A DNA stretch of 46,641 nucleotides from an uncultured Spartobacteria bacterium. GTDB taxonomy: Bacteria; Verrucomicrobiota; Verrucomicrobiia; Chthoniobacterales; Chthoniobacteraceae. The translations under genes and the position numbers were made by a program. Of this stretch, positions 1 through 8,293 are shown piece after piece. The first letter of the stretch is position 1. Every line of letters starts with the position of its first letter. The stretch lies in assembly GCA_903901425.1 (NCBI GenBank), contig CAIURC010000048.1, positions 1-46,641 on the forward strand, read 5' to 3'. The notes below the pieces were generated by a model. It saw only the letters and a program-made list of their open reading frames with translations. It searched no databases and was not told where the DNA came from.

Positions 1-719
1 AGGTGTCGCCTTTGGGGAAAGAAATCCTCATCAACGCGTTGGACCTCAGGCGGCGTGTGGTCCGGGACATCACCACCCCGCGGGGCGAGGTGGTGTTTTT
101 GAACACCGAGCTGTCCTTCGAGGAAAACCTGCGCAGCGCCCAGCAGTCGCGGCATACCCGGTTCCCGCTCTGCGAGGGGCACTTGGACAACGCCGTGGGC
201 CTGGTCCACATCAAGGATTTGTTGACGCTCATCCGGGAGGATCGCCCGGATTTGCACCGGATCCAGCGCACGATTTTTCCCGTGCCGGAAATGATGCCGC
301 TCGAGAAGTTGCTGGGGTTTTTCCTGTCCAAACACGCGCATCTGGCACTGGTGGTGGATGAGTTTGGGGGAACGGTCGGGATTGTGACTCTGGACAATGT
401 GCTCGAAGAGATTGTGGGCGACATCCAGGACGAGTTTGACGCGGAAAAGCCGGAGTTGCGGAAGGTCGGGGTCGAGGAGTTTGAGGTGGAAGGGTCGCTG
501 GGCTTGTACGAGTTGAAGGACTTGATTGGGCTGGAGTTGGAGAGTTCGGATGTCAGTACCGTGGGCGGCTACGTGACTCATCTGATCGGCCATCTGCCGC
601 ACAGTGGGGAGCAAACGCGGATCGAGGATTACTTGGTCACCATTACCAAGACGGACGGACGCCGGGTGATTCAGTTGAACTTCAAGCGGGTCCCTGGCAG
701 CGACTCAGGAGCGGCTTGA
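1..719 (+). CDS. CBS-pair / CorC-HlyC domain membrane protein (hemolysin-C family), 5' partial
   Basis: The frame is open to the left edge, so this is the C-terminal part of a larger protein. About residues 15-140 form a tandem CBS pair, ending in the acidic stretch [13 protein letters not shown] that links CBS2 to the C-terminal CorC_HlyC domain (about 150-232, with the typical [17 protein letters not shown] core). Full members carry an N-terminal DUF21/CNNM four-helix membrane domain of about 200 residues, which must lie upstream of this window. The family is linked to Mg2+/Co2+ efflux or divalent-cation homeostasis, and the old hemolysin name is misleading. The PEGA lipoprotein starts 22 bases downstream on the same strand, so the two may be co-transcribed. 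Family assignment is firm; substrate is unknown. Confidence 0.9.
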   Translation, partial: VSPLGKEILINALDLRRRVVRDITTPRGEVVFLNTELSFEENLRSAQQSRHTRFPLCEGHLDNAVGLVHIKDLLTLIREDRPDLHRIQRTIFPVPEMMPLEKLLGFFLSKHAHLALVVDEFGGTVGIVTLDNVLEEIVGDIQDEFDAEKPELRKVGVEEFEVEGSLGLYELKDLIGLELESSDVSTVGGYVTHLIGHLPHSGEQTRIEDYLVTITKTDGRRVIQLNFKRVPGSDSGAA

Positions 720-741
720 CCCCGGTTTCCAGACTGGCAGG

Positions 742-1185
742 GTGCACCCCGTGAAAAGGCTGATCTTTGGAATCTGCGGGTCGGTTCTCCTGACTTCCTG
801 CGCAAGCATCTGCGGCGGGGTGGTCAAAAACGTCCGGGTAACCAGCGAGCCCCCGGGTGCCTTGGTGCGCCTGGATGGTGTGACCCGAGGCTTGACCCCG
901 GCTGTCCTCCATCCGTCCACCCGCAACAACCATGTGGTCCGGGTGGAGATGCCGGGGTTCGAGCCAGCCGAGATCCCGCTCCGCCGGGGAATCAGTGCCT
1001 GGGAGTGGGGGAATGTTGTAAACGGCTTTTTCCCGGGGATCCTGTACGACGGCCTCACTGGGGCGGTGTACCGTTTTCATCCGGGCGAGGTGAAGGTGCA
1101 ACTCCAGCCGATTTCGGGCAAAACTGGCAAAACCGGGGGGACTTCGGGGACGCTCCCGGGGCAGCCGGTCGCGGGGCGGGGTTGA
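742..1185 (+). CDS. PEGA-domain lipoprotein
   Basis: This is a 147-aa secreted lipoprotein. A short basic N-terminus and hydrophobic core are followed by the lipobox LTSC at about residues 18-21, so it should be lipidated and anchored in the outer or inner membrane. Residues 28-65 match the PEGA motif: NVRVTSEPPGALVRLDG resembles the family pattern of V-x-SxPxGAxVxxDG, followed by a G-x-TP turn. PEGA domains are small beta domains of surface and cell-envelope proteins with no known catalytic role. The C-terminus is Gly/Thr/Pro-rich and probably disordered. The start is GTG at 742; GTG at 751 gives a more typical signal peptide (VKRLIFG...) and is an alternative. Confidence 0.75.
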   Translation: MHPVKRLIFGICGSVLLTSCASICGGVVKNVRVTSEPPGALVRLDGVTRGLTPAVLHPSTRNNHVVRVEMPGFEPAEIPLRRGISAWEWGNVVNGFFPGILYDGLTGAVYRFHPGEVKVQLQPISGKTGKTGGTSGTLPGQPVAGRG

Positions 1186-1305
1186 CGAGCCTGACCCGGC
1201 CCCCTAGAGAGGGAGAGTTCAGATGAGGGCGCATCGCATTTTGGAGAGATTGATCCAGAGAAAAACCGAGGCCACTCCCGGTCGAACTGAGCGGAGGACC
1301 CGGAA

Positions 1306-2691
1306 ATGAATCCGTTCCCCGACATCGAGCTTTCCGGAGCCAAACTCTCCGCTGTCCCCGGGCCTGCCTCTGCGGGCGGTGAGGGGGAGTCGCACAGGGA
1401 CCTCCAGCGGGACGATTTCTGGCGCGAGGTTCCCGGATATGCGGGTGTGAGCGCCTTGGAGTTCCGGAGCCACCTCTTCCAGCAGCGCAACGCCGTGACC
1501 AATGTGCGGCAACTCCGGGAGGTTGTCGGGAACCGGGTGCCAGACAGTTTTTACGAGGACGTCGCCGCGGGTCTCGCGCACGCCCCGATGGCACTTCGGA
1601 TTTCGCCTTACTTGCTCGCGCTGGTGGATTGGTCGGATCCCGTTCCGGACCAGATCCGGACGCAGTTTTTGCCGCTGCGCTCACGCCAGGTACCTGACCA
1701 CCCGATGCTGCGGTTTGATTCGCTCAACGAGCAGGAGGATTCCCCCGTCCCGGGTGTGACGCACCGGTACCGGGACAAGGCGCTGTTTCTGCCTCTGGAC
1801 TCCTGTCCGGTTTACTGCCGGTTCTGCACGCGCAGTTACGCGGTGGGGGGCGACGTCGAGGCGGCGCCCGAGAAACTCCGGTTGCATGCCAATCACGCGC
1901 GGTGGGAGAAGGCTTTTGAATACATCCAGTCGCGTCCGGAGTTGGAGGACATCGTGGTCAGCGGCGGTGACACGTTCAATTTGAAGCCCGAACACCTCAA
2001 GGCGATCGGGGATCGGTTGCTCGGGATGCCCAATGTGAGGCGGTTGCGCATCGCTACCAAAGGGCTGTGTGTGTTGCCCCAGAAAATCCTGACGGACGAG
2101 GCCTGGCTGGACGCGCTGACCCACGTGGTAGAGTCCAGTCGCCGCATGCACAAAGACGTGGCGGTGCATACCCACTTCAACCATCCCCGGGAGATCACCG
2201 GGATTACCGAGGACGCAATGGCCCGGCTCACGGAACGCGGTATTCTGGTTCGCTGCCAGACCGTGTTGCAGCGCGGGGTGAACGACGAGCCCCGCGTCAT
2301 GCAACTCCACGTCCGGCGTCTGGGGTACGTCAATGTTCACCCTTACTACGTCTATTTCCATGACATGGTGCCGGGTGTTGAGGATCTCCGGACCACGCTC
2401 GGAGCCGGGTTGGCCCTTGAAAAATGGGTGCGCGGCCACACCGCCGGGTTCAACACGCCCGCTTTTGTCGTTGATACCCTTGGCGGCGGTGGAAAACGGG
2501 ATGCCCATTCCTTTGAACAGTACAATCCAGCCACCGGGATTGCGGTGTTCACCAGCCCCGGGGTCAAGCCGGGCCGGAAGTTCCTGTATTTCGATCCGTT
2601 GTCGGCGCTGGATCCGGAGCACCAGTGGCGCTGGAGCCAGCCAGGGGAGCGCCGTGCGATGGTTGAAGAGGCGCTGGGCGGCGACGCCTGA
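1306..2691 (+). CDS. KamA-family radical SAM aminomutase (lysine 2,3-aminomutase-like)
   Basis: This 461-aa protein belongs to the PLP-dependent radical SAM aminomutases, which move an amino group between the alpha and beta carbons of lysine-like substrates. The [4Fe-4S]/SAM motif CxxxCxxC is seen as C167, C171 and C174 in SCPVYCRFC. The PLP-binding lysine is K397 in the GGGGK loop, and the substrate-domain block VSGGD follows the cluster. A strong Shine-Dalgarno GGAGG lies at 1293-1297, eight bases before the ATG. No ablB-like acetyltransferase sits beside it, so a beta-lysine osmolyte role cannot be assumed. EpmB-type modification of EF-P is an alternative, but EpmB proteins are shorter (about 340 aa). 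It converges with the MFS gene with only 3 bases between stops. Confidence 0.88.
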   Translation: MNPFPDIELSGAKLSAVPGPASAGGEGESHRDLQRDDFWREVPGYAGVSALEFRSHLFQQRNAVTNVRQLREVVGNRVPDSFYEDVAAGLAHAPMALRISPYLLALVDWSDPVPDQIRTQFLPLRSRQVPDHPMLRFDSLNEQEDSPVPGVTHRYRDKALFLPLDSCPVYCRFCTRSYAVGGDVEAAPEKLRLHANHARWEKAFEYIQSRPELEDIVVSGGDTFNLKPEHLKAIGDRLLGMPNVRRLRIATKGLCVLPQKILTDEAWLDALTHVVESSRRMHKDVAVHTHFNHPREITGITEDAMARLTERGILVRCQTVLQRGVNDEPRVMQLHVRRLGYVNVHPYYVYFHDMVPGVEDLRTTLGAGLALEKWVRGHTAGFNTPAFVVDTLGGGGKRDAHSFEQYNPATGIAVFTSPGVKPGRKFLYFDPLSALDPEHQWRWSQPGERRAMVEEALGGDA

Positions 2692-2694
2692 GAT

Positions 2695-3942
2695 TTAAGG
2701 GGCGGGGGCTTCAGGAGTCGGTTTCGGCCGGTACTCGGTAAGCCCGTGCCGGATCCGGAACAGGACGAGGGCGGAGCCGGCGGCAAAGCAGCACGCCCCG
2801 GAAAGCATGGCGGTACGCAGACCGATGGTGTCGGCGAGTTTGGATGCGGCAAGGCCTGCAAACGGGAGGACGCCAAAGAAACTGAGCCCCGCCAGGGCTG
2901 AGACCCGGCCCCGGACCGGGTCGGGGGCACGTTCTTGGACCAGAGTGTTGGCGAGTCCGAACAGGGTGGAGTTCCCCAGCGTCATGAGGGCGATGGCGGG
3001 AAGTGCGACAGAAAGCGATCGGGCCTGGCTAAGGACCGCCATGGAGAGGCTGGTAAACGTGGCGGCAGTACCGAGGTAGAACGAGCGGCGTTCGGGGCGG
3101 ATCCGGAGGAGATGCAACGCGCCGAGGAAAGCGCCTCCGCCCGAGGCCCCCATCAGAAGCCCGTGCTGTTCGGGGCCGATTTCAAGGACGTGCCGCGAGT
3201 AGAGGGGCATCAGGATCATGAAGTACGGCGAGATAAACAGGGTGATCTGGGAGATCAGAAGGAGCATGGCCGCGCTGGGCGGGTCCGAGCGGACATGGCG
3301 GAACCCCTCCAGAACTCCTTTGTTTTCCCGGGCAGCCGTTTCCCGCGGCTTGCAACTGGCCGGCGGCAGCGTGGCAAGGGAGATCAGCAGGGCAAGAAAA
3401 CTGGCGGCGTTCGCATGGAAAGCGGACGCGGTTCCGAGGCTGGCGATGAGCCAGCCGCCGACGGCCGGTCCGGCCAGCCGGGTGGCATGGAACACCGCCC
3501 GGTCGATGGCCATCGCATGCCGGATCTGGTCCTTGCCCACCAGTTCCGGCACCAGAGCCGCCGCGGCGGGCATTTCAAACGCGGTGGTGACGCCTAGACA
3601 GATTCCCGCAACGGCCACATGCCAGACCGCGATGTTCCCGGCGGCCACCCGGGTTCCCAACCACACCGACACCGCTGCCTGAAGCAGCACCACGGTTCCG
3701 AGCAGGACGCGTTTGTCGACGCGATCCGCCACGGCGCCTGCCCAGAGGCTCAGGAGAAGCATGGGCGCACCGGAGATGAAGTTGACCGTGCCGAGGGTGA
3801 ATGCAGAGGCGGTGAGCCCGGCCAGAACCCATCCCTGCGCAGTTTGTTGGATCCATGTGCCGAGCATGGAAACGGTTTCCCCGGCCATGTACCGCAGAAA
3901 TGGGCCGCGCAGGGTGCGGGCGGGTTCGGATTGAAGTTCCAT
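2695..3942 (-). CDS. MFS transporter, EntS/MFS_3-type exporter
   Basis: This 415-aa polytopic membrane protein has about 12 hydrophobic segments. The first two helices and the loop GAVADRVDKR (motif A, between TM2 and TM3) identify the major facilitator superfamily. The N-terminal pattern FLRYMAGETVSMLGTWIQQTAQGWV is shared with the MFS_3/EntS (DHA3) group of drug and siderophore exporters (the quoted stretch is split here as FLRYMAGETVS and MLGTWIQQTAQGWV). It is transcribed toward kamA, and its ATG is divergent from the PilT-like gene with only about 90 bases between, which must hold both promoters. Substrate is not predictable from sequence. Confidence 0.85.
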   Translation of the reverse strand: MELQSEPARTLRGPFLRYMAGETVSMLGTWIQQTAQGWVLAGLTASAFTLGTVNFISGAPMLLLSLWAGAVADRVDKRVLLGTVVLLQAAVSVWLGTRVAAGNIAVWHVAVAGICLGVTTAFEMPAAAALVPELVGKDQIRHAMAIDRAVFHATRLAGPAVGGWLIASLGTASAFHANAASFLALLISLATLPPASCKPRETAARENKGVLEGFRHVRSDPPSAAMLLLISQITLFISPYFMILMPLYSRHVLEIGPEQHGLLMGASGGGAFLGALHLLRIRPERRSFYLGTAATFTSLSMAVLSQARSLSVALPAIALMTLGNSTLFGLANTLVQERAPDPVRGRVSALAGLSFFGVLPFAGLAASKLADTIGLRTAMLSGACCFAAGSALVLFRIRHGLTEYRPKPTPEAPAP

Positions 3943-4032
3943 CGGGTTGGGGCTGAGCGTGGGTTCGGGCTGTTGCCAGACTTCCAGAACCCGGTGGAAA
4001 GAGGGAGGATGAAGACACGCTAAAGTTTGAGC

Positions 4033-5235
4033 ATGAATGCTGCTTTAAAAATGGGGATGAGTCTTTCCATAGACGTGGACGCGTTGCTTGGCCGGTTGCT
4101 GGAGAGCGCCGAAAACATCTCCGACCTTCTTTTCATTGTGGGGCGCCCGCCTCAGGTCGAGAGCAGCGGCCGCCTCCGGCCGGTCCCGATTCCCGGGCTG
4201 GAACTCCTCACTCCCGCCCAGACGGTCGAGCTCGGCGCGCATTTCATGCGTCAGAACCCCCGCTTGAACGAGGATTTCCAGGAGCAGGGTTCCTGTGACA
4301 CCAGTTACGCGCTCCACGACACCGCCCGGTTCCGCGTGAATGTGTTCCGCCAGAACGGCGCGCACGGGATCGTGCTCCGAAAACTGCCGGCGCAGATTCC
4401 CTCCTTGGAGGGTCTCGGGTTGGGGGCGGTGTTTCGGGAGATTGTGCGGGAGAAAAACGGGATTGTTTTCGTGACGGGTGCAACCGGCAACGGCAAGACC
4501 ACCACGCTCGCTGCCATGCTCAATGAACTCAACGAGACCGAGGACATCCATGTGGTGACCCTTGAGGATCCCATCGAGTTTCTGCATCCGCACAAGCGTT
4601 CCACGTTCAGTCAGCGCGAACTGGGCAGGGATTACCGGGATTTTGCCACCGGCCTGCGGGCTGCACTGCGTCAGGCGCCCAAGGTGGTTCTGGTGGGGGA
4701 GATCCGGGACCGCGAGACCATGGAGATCGCACTGACTGCTGCCGAAACCGGGCATGTGGTTTACACCACGCTCCACACCATCAGCGCTTCGATGTCGATC
4801 AACCGGATCCTCGGCCTTTTTCATCCGGACGAAGAGCCCCAAGTCCGGCAGCGGTTGTCCGATGCGCTGAGGTATATTGTCAGTCAGCGGTTGGTTCCTA
4901 AGGTCGGCGGTGGGCGCCTTCTGGCCACGGAGGTCATGGGGAGCAGTTTACGGAGCCGGGAGGCCATTTTGCTTGGGGAGACCGACGGCCGGGACTTGCA
5001 CGAGATCATTGAGTCGGCCTCCACCCAGGGCTGGCACAGTTTCGAGCAGTCGCTCCTTGCGGCGCTCAGGGCCGGAAAAATCACCGAGGAGACTGCACGG
5101 TTGCACAGTGTCCGCAAACTGGCGATGAACCGGGCCATCGATCTGCTTCGGAAGGAACTTGGTCCACCGGCCGATGTGGTTCCAGCCGGAGCCGGATTCC
5201 GGCTTGAAAAAGATCAGCGCCGGCCCGGTGCCTGA
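4033..5235 (+). CDS. PilT/PilU-like type IV pilus retraction ATPase
   Basis: This is a secretion-superfamily (GSPII_E) hexameric ATPase of about 400 aa. In order it shows a PAS-like N-terminal domain (about 1-110), Walker A GATGNGKTTT near residue 150, the Asp box (VTLEDPIEF), Walker B VLVGEIRD, and the His box TGHVVYTTLHT. This layout, together with the lack of the tetracysteine zinc domain of PilB/GspE, places it with PilT/PilU, which power pilus retraction. The exact PilT C-terminal AIRNLIR motif is not seen, so a PilU-like or specialised homologue is possible. ATG 4033 is chosen; TTG 4027 and ATG 4054 are alternatives. No other pilus genes are nearby. Two hairpins follow the stop. Confidence 0.87.
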   Translation: MNAALKMGMSLSIDVDALLGRLLESAENISDLLFIVGRPPQVESSGRLRPVPIPGLELLTPAQTVELGAHFMRQNPRLNEDFQEQGSCDTSYALHDTARFRVNVFRQNGAHGIVLRKLPAQIPSLEGLGLGAVFREIVREKNGIVFVTGATGNGKTTTLAAMLNELNETEDIHVVTLEDPIEFLHPHKRSTFSQRELGRDYRDFATGLRAALRQAPKVVLVGEIRDRETMEIALTAAETGHVVYTTLHTISASMSINRILGLFHPDEEPQVRQRLSDALRYIVSQRLVPKVGGGRLLATEVMGSSLRSREAILLGETDGRDLHEIIESASTQGWHSFEQSLLAALRAGKITEETARLHSVRKLAMNRAIDLLRKELGPPADVVPAGAGFRLEKDQRRPGA

Positions 5236-5249
5236 GTGGCAACGGGATT

Positions 5250-5293
5250 GGTTGCCGCTCCGGGGCAACCTGGTTTCCCCCATTATAGGGGGG
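5250..5293 (+). terminator. Two adjacent hairpins after the pilT-like gene
   Basis: GGTTGCC (5250-5256) and GGCAACC (5264-5270) form a perfect 7-bp stem with a 7-base loop. It is followed directly by CCCCC-ATTATA-GGGGG (5277-5292). There is no clear U-tract, so this is a possible transcript end or processing structure, not a classical intrinsic terminator. It lies between the PilT-like stop (5235) and the PSD1 start (5366). Confidence 0.35.
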
Positions 5294-5365
5294 TTGAGCG
5301 GTGGGCGGACTTTGCGCGAGAGTGCACGGTCGCGGGGCCCGGTAGCCTGGCGCCCCCCACTCTTC

Positions 5366-8293
5366 ATGAAAACGTCTGTTCCCCTCCTCACCGCACTTTC
5401 CTTGGCGCCCACCGTGTTTGCGGCCGAACTGCCGATTCCGGACCAGATCCGTTTCAACCGGGACGTGCGGCCGGTGCTGGCTGATAAGTGTTTTGCCTGC
5501 CATGGGTTCGACCCGAAAGACAGGAAAGGCGATCTCCGGTTGGATGTGCGCGAAGCGGCTCTGGAGGCAAAGGCGATCGTGCCGGGCAAGCCCGCGGAGA
5601 GCACTCTGGTGGAGCGGATTTTGACCGAAGACAAGGAGGACCTGATGCCGCCTCCGAAGTCGCACAAGAAACTTTCCAAGCGGGACAAGGAAGTGCTCCA
5701 GCGCTGGATTGCGCAGGGGGCACCCTATGAGCGGCACTGGGCGTTTGACCCGCCCCGGAAAGAGGTGGTGCCGATGCTCAAACAGGTTGGCTGGGTGCGG
5801 AACCCGATTGATGCCTTCCTTCTTGCGGCTTTGGAACAGGCCGGTCTGCAGCCTGCTCCCGAGGCGGACCGGAGGACGCTGGCCCGGCGTCTTTCCCTCG
5901 ATCTGACGGGTCTGCCGCCCAAGCCGGAGGAGGTGGAGGCGTTTGTTTCGGATCCGGCCCCGGACGCCTACGAAAAACTCATGGAGCGCTGGATGGCGAC
6001 GCCGCAGTGGGGGGAACACCGGGGCAGGTACTGGCTGGATGCCGCCCGGTACGCAGACACCCACGGGATCCACATCGACGCCTACCGGGAAATGTGGCCG
6101 TACCGGGACTGGGTGGTCGCGGCGTTCAACCGGAACCAGCCTTTTGATCAGTTCACCATCGAGCAGTTCGCGGGGGATTTGTTGCCGAATCCCACCCGGG
6201 AACAACTCATTGCCACGGGATTTCACCGGTGCAACATGACCACGGGCGAAGGCGGCACGATTGCCGAGGAAAACCTCGCGCTCTATGCGAATGACCGAGT
6301 CACCACCACCGCTTGGGTCTGGCTCGGGCTCACCGCAAACTGCGCGGCCTGTCACGATCACAAGTTCGATCCGGTTACCCAGAAAGACTTTTACGCGATG
6401 GCCGCGTTTTTCCGGAACACCACCCAGGGTGCGATGGACGGAAACGCGAAGGACACGAGGCCGGTGATCTACCTGCCTTCGGCACAGGACGAGGGACGGT
6501 TTGCGGAATTGCCCAAACTGATATCTGCCGGACGAGAGGCTCTGGCCAAGCGCAGGGCTGAGGCCGTCAAGGAGTCCGAGGCATGGGTGGCTTTGGTGAC
6601 CCCCGAGACGCTGGCGATTCTGCCCAAGGCGCTGCAGGACTCCGCTCAGCCTTTGGAAATCAAGAGCCGGCCGGTTTCTGTTTCAGTGCGTTTTGCAGTA
6701 CCCAAAGAGGTCGGTAGGTACGTGCTTGCGCAAGGGCCGGACTGGCAGCTTTTCGTGTACGGCAAGCGGTTCGGGCTCCAGTTGGGTTCGGATCCCAAGA
6801 CCGCCTACCAGTTGGTGACACGGGGCGATGTGCGGACTCCGGGCAAGGAGGAGCACTTTGCAGCGGTTTATGATGGGAAAGGCGGCGTGACCCTTTTCCT
6901 GGATGGCAAGGAACGCGAGGACGAGCGCAAGCCGGTTACCGACGCTGGCTCGGTGGGGAAGCCGGCTGCATTGGCTGCCGGAGTCACGGACCTCCGGATG
7001 TATGGCCGGTTGCTTTCCAAGGACGACGCCGCGATGCTGTTTTCTGAGCCCGAGTTGAAAAAGCATCTCGCCGTCCCTGTGGCGCAGCGCACGCCGGCCC
7101 AGAAGAAGGCATTGGCGGATTTCTACGCCGCCAGCGTTGACGTGGCGTCCGTGGATCTTGCGGCGGCCAGCGAGGCGCTGGTGGCGGAGGAGGCTGCAAT
7201 CCGTGCACGGTCTACAGTGACGCACATTCAGGAGGAGCGGAAGGATTCGCAGCCGATGGCGAACATCCTGATGCGGGGAGCCTACGACAAGCTGGGGGAA
7301 AAGGTTACCCCTGCGGGGTTCAGCGCGCTGCATCCCATGCCCAAAGACGCGCCTGCAAACCGGCTTGGACTGGCGCAGTGGTTGATGGCGCCTGAGAATC
7401 CGCTGACGGCCCGGGTGACGGTGAACCGGTTCTGGCAGGAGTTGTTTGGTACGGGCCTTGTGCGCACCGCGGAGGATTTTGGGATGCAGGGCGAGTTGCC
7501 TTCCAATCAGGCGCTGCTGGATTGGCTGGCTGTGGAGTTCCGGGAGTCAGGCTGGGATATGCGCCACATGTTCAAGCTCATGCTCACTTCCGCGGCCTAC
7601 CGTCAGTCTGCAGTGGTGACGCCCGAAAAACTGGCGCGGGATCCGCAGAACCGGATGGTTTCCCGGGGGCCAAGGTTCCGGATGGATGCCGAGATGGTGC
7701 GGGATTATGCGCTGGCGGCGAGTGGCACGCTGGTGCTGAAGCTGGGCGGGCCAGGGACGAAGCCGTACCAGCCTTCGAACATCTGGGAAGTGGTGGGGTT
7801 GCACGGTTCGAAGTATTCGCAGGACAAGGGGGAAAGCCTGTACCGGAGGACGTTGTACAACTTCTGGAAACGCCAGGCGCCCTCGCCCAACATGGAGGCG
7901 TTCAATGCGCCCTCCCGGGAGAATTGCACGGTGCGCCGTGAACGGACCAACACTCCGCTGCAGGCGCTGGTGACCCTAAACGATCCGCAGTTTGTCGAAG
8001 CGGCCCGGCGCATGGCGGAGTCGGTGCTCAAGACGCATTCTGAGCCGGCCCCGGCGTTGGACGCATTGGCGCGCCGTGTCCTCCTGCGGCCGTTGAATCC
8101 GATGGAGACCCAGATTTTTGCGGCGGCGCAGTCGGACTTCGAGAAGGAGTTCAACCAGTCGCCGGAGCGTGCTGCGGCGCTTTTGAAAACCGGTGAAGCC
8201 CCGGTGGATGCCGGTTTGCCCGCGGCCAGACTGGCTTCATTTTCGCTGGTGGCCAGCCAGTTGCTGAACCTTGACGAAGCTCTCAACAAATGA
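5366..8293 (+). CDS. Secreted PSD1 cytochrome (PSCyt1-DUF1549-LamG-like-DUF1553)
   Basis: This is a 975-aa exported protein. ATG 5366 gives the signal peptide MKTSVPLLTALSLAPTVFA; the longer open frame to 5159 would overlap the PilT-like gene and is rejected. Residues about 25-110 are a PSCyt1 c-type cytochrome with heme motif CFACH and a distal LMPPP methionine. DUF1549 (PSCyt2) follows, with a second CxxCH (CAACHDHKFDP). A concanavalin/LamG-like insert (about residues 435-565) precedes the C-terminal DUF1553 (PSD1) with its LAQWLMAPENPLTARV and NTPLQALVTLNDP blocks. Such proteins are abundant in Planctomycetes and Verrucomicrobia and are thought to couple heme redox to polymer breakdown, but their reaction is unproven. 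The stop overlaps the DUF1501 start (ATGA). Confidence 0.9.
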   Translation: MKTSVPLLTALSLAPTVFAAELPIPDQIRFNRDVRPVLADKCFACHGFDPKDRKGDLRLDVREAALEAKAIVPGKPAESTLVERILTEDKEDLMPPPKSHKKLSKRDKEVLQRWIAQGAPYERHWAFDPPRKEVVPMLKQVGWVRNPIDAFLLAALEQAGLQPAPEADRRTLARRLSLDLTGLPPKPEEVEAFVSDPAPDAYEKLMERWMATPQWGEHRGRYWLDAARYADTHGIHIDAYREMWPYRDWVVAAFNRNQPFDQFTIEQFAGDLLPNPTREQLIATGFHRCNMTTGEGGTIAEENLALYANDRVTTTAWVWLGLTANCAACHDHKFDPVTQKDFYAMAAFFRNTTQGAMDGNAKDTRPVIYLPSAQDEGRFAELPKLISAGREALAKRRAEAVKESEAWVALVTPETLAILPKALQDSAQPLEIKSRPVSVSVRFAVPKEVGRYVLAQGPDWQLFVYGKRFGLQLGSDPKTAYQLVTRGDVRTPGKEEHFAAVYDGKGGVTLFLDGKEREDERKPVTDAGSVGKPAALAAGVTDLRMYGRLLSKDDAAMLFSEPELKKHLAVPVAQRTPAQKKALADFYAASVDVASVDLAAASEALVAEEAAIRARSTVTHIQEERKDSQPMANILMRGAYDKLGEKVTPAGFSALHPMPKDAPANRLGLAQWLMAPENPLTARVTVNRFWQELFGTGLVRTAEDFGMQGELPSNQALLDWLAVEFRESGWDMRHMFKLMLTSAAYRQSAVVTPEKLARDPQNRMVSRGPRFRMDAEMVRDYALAASGTLVLKLGGPGTKPYQPSNIWEVVGLHGSKYSQDKGESLYRRTLYNFWKRQAPSPNMEAFNAPSRENCTVRRERTNTPLQALVTLNDPQFVEAARRMAESVLKTHSEPAPALDALARRVLLRPLNPMETQIFAAAQSDFEKEFNQSPERAAALLKTGEAPVDAGLPAARLASFSLVASQLLNLDEALNK

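Noticed and set aside
5159-5365. N-terminal extension of the PSD1 gene
   Set aside because: It would overlap the PilT-like gene, and ATG 5366 begins a proper signal peptide.
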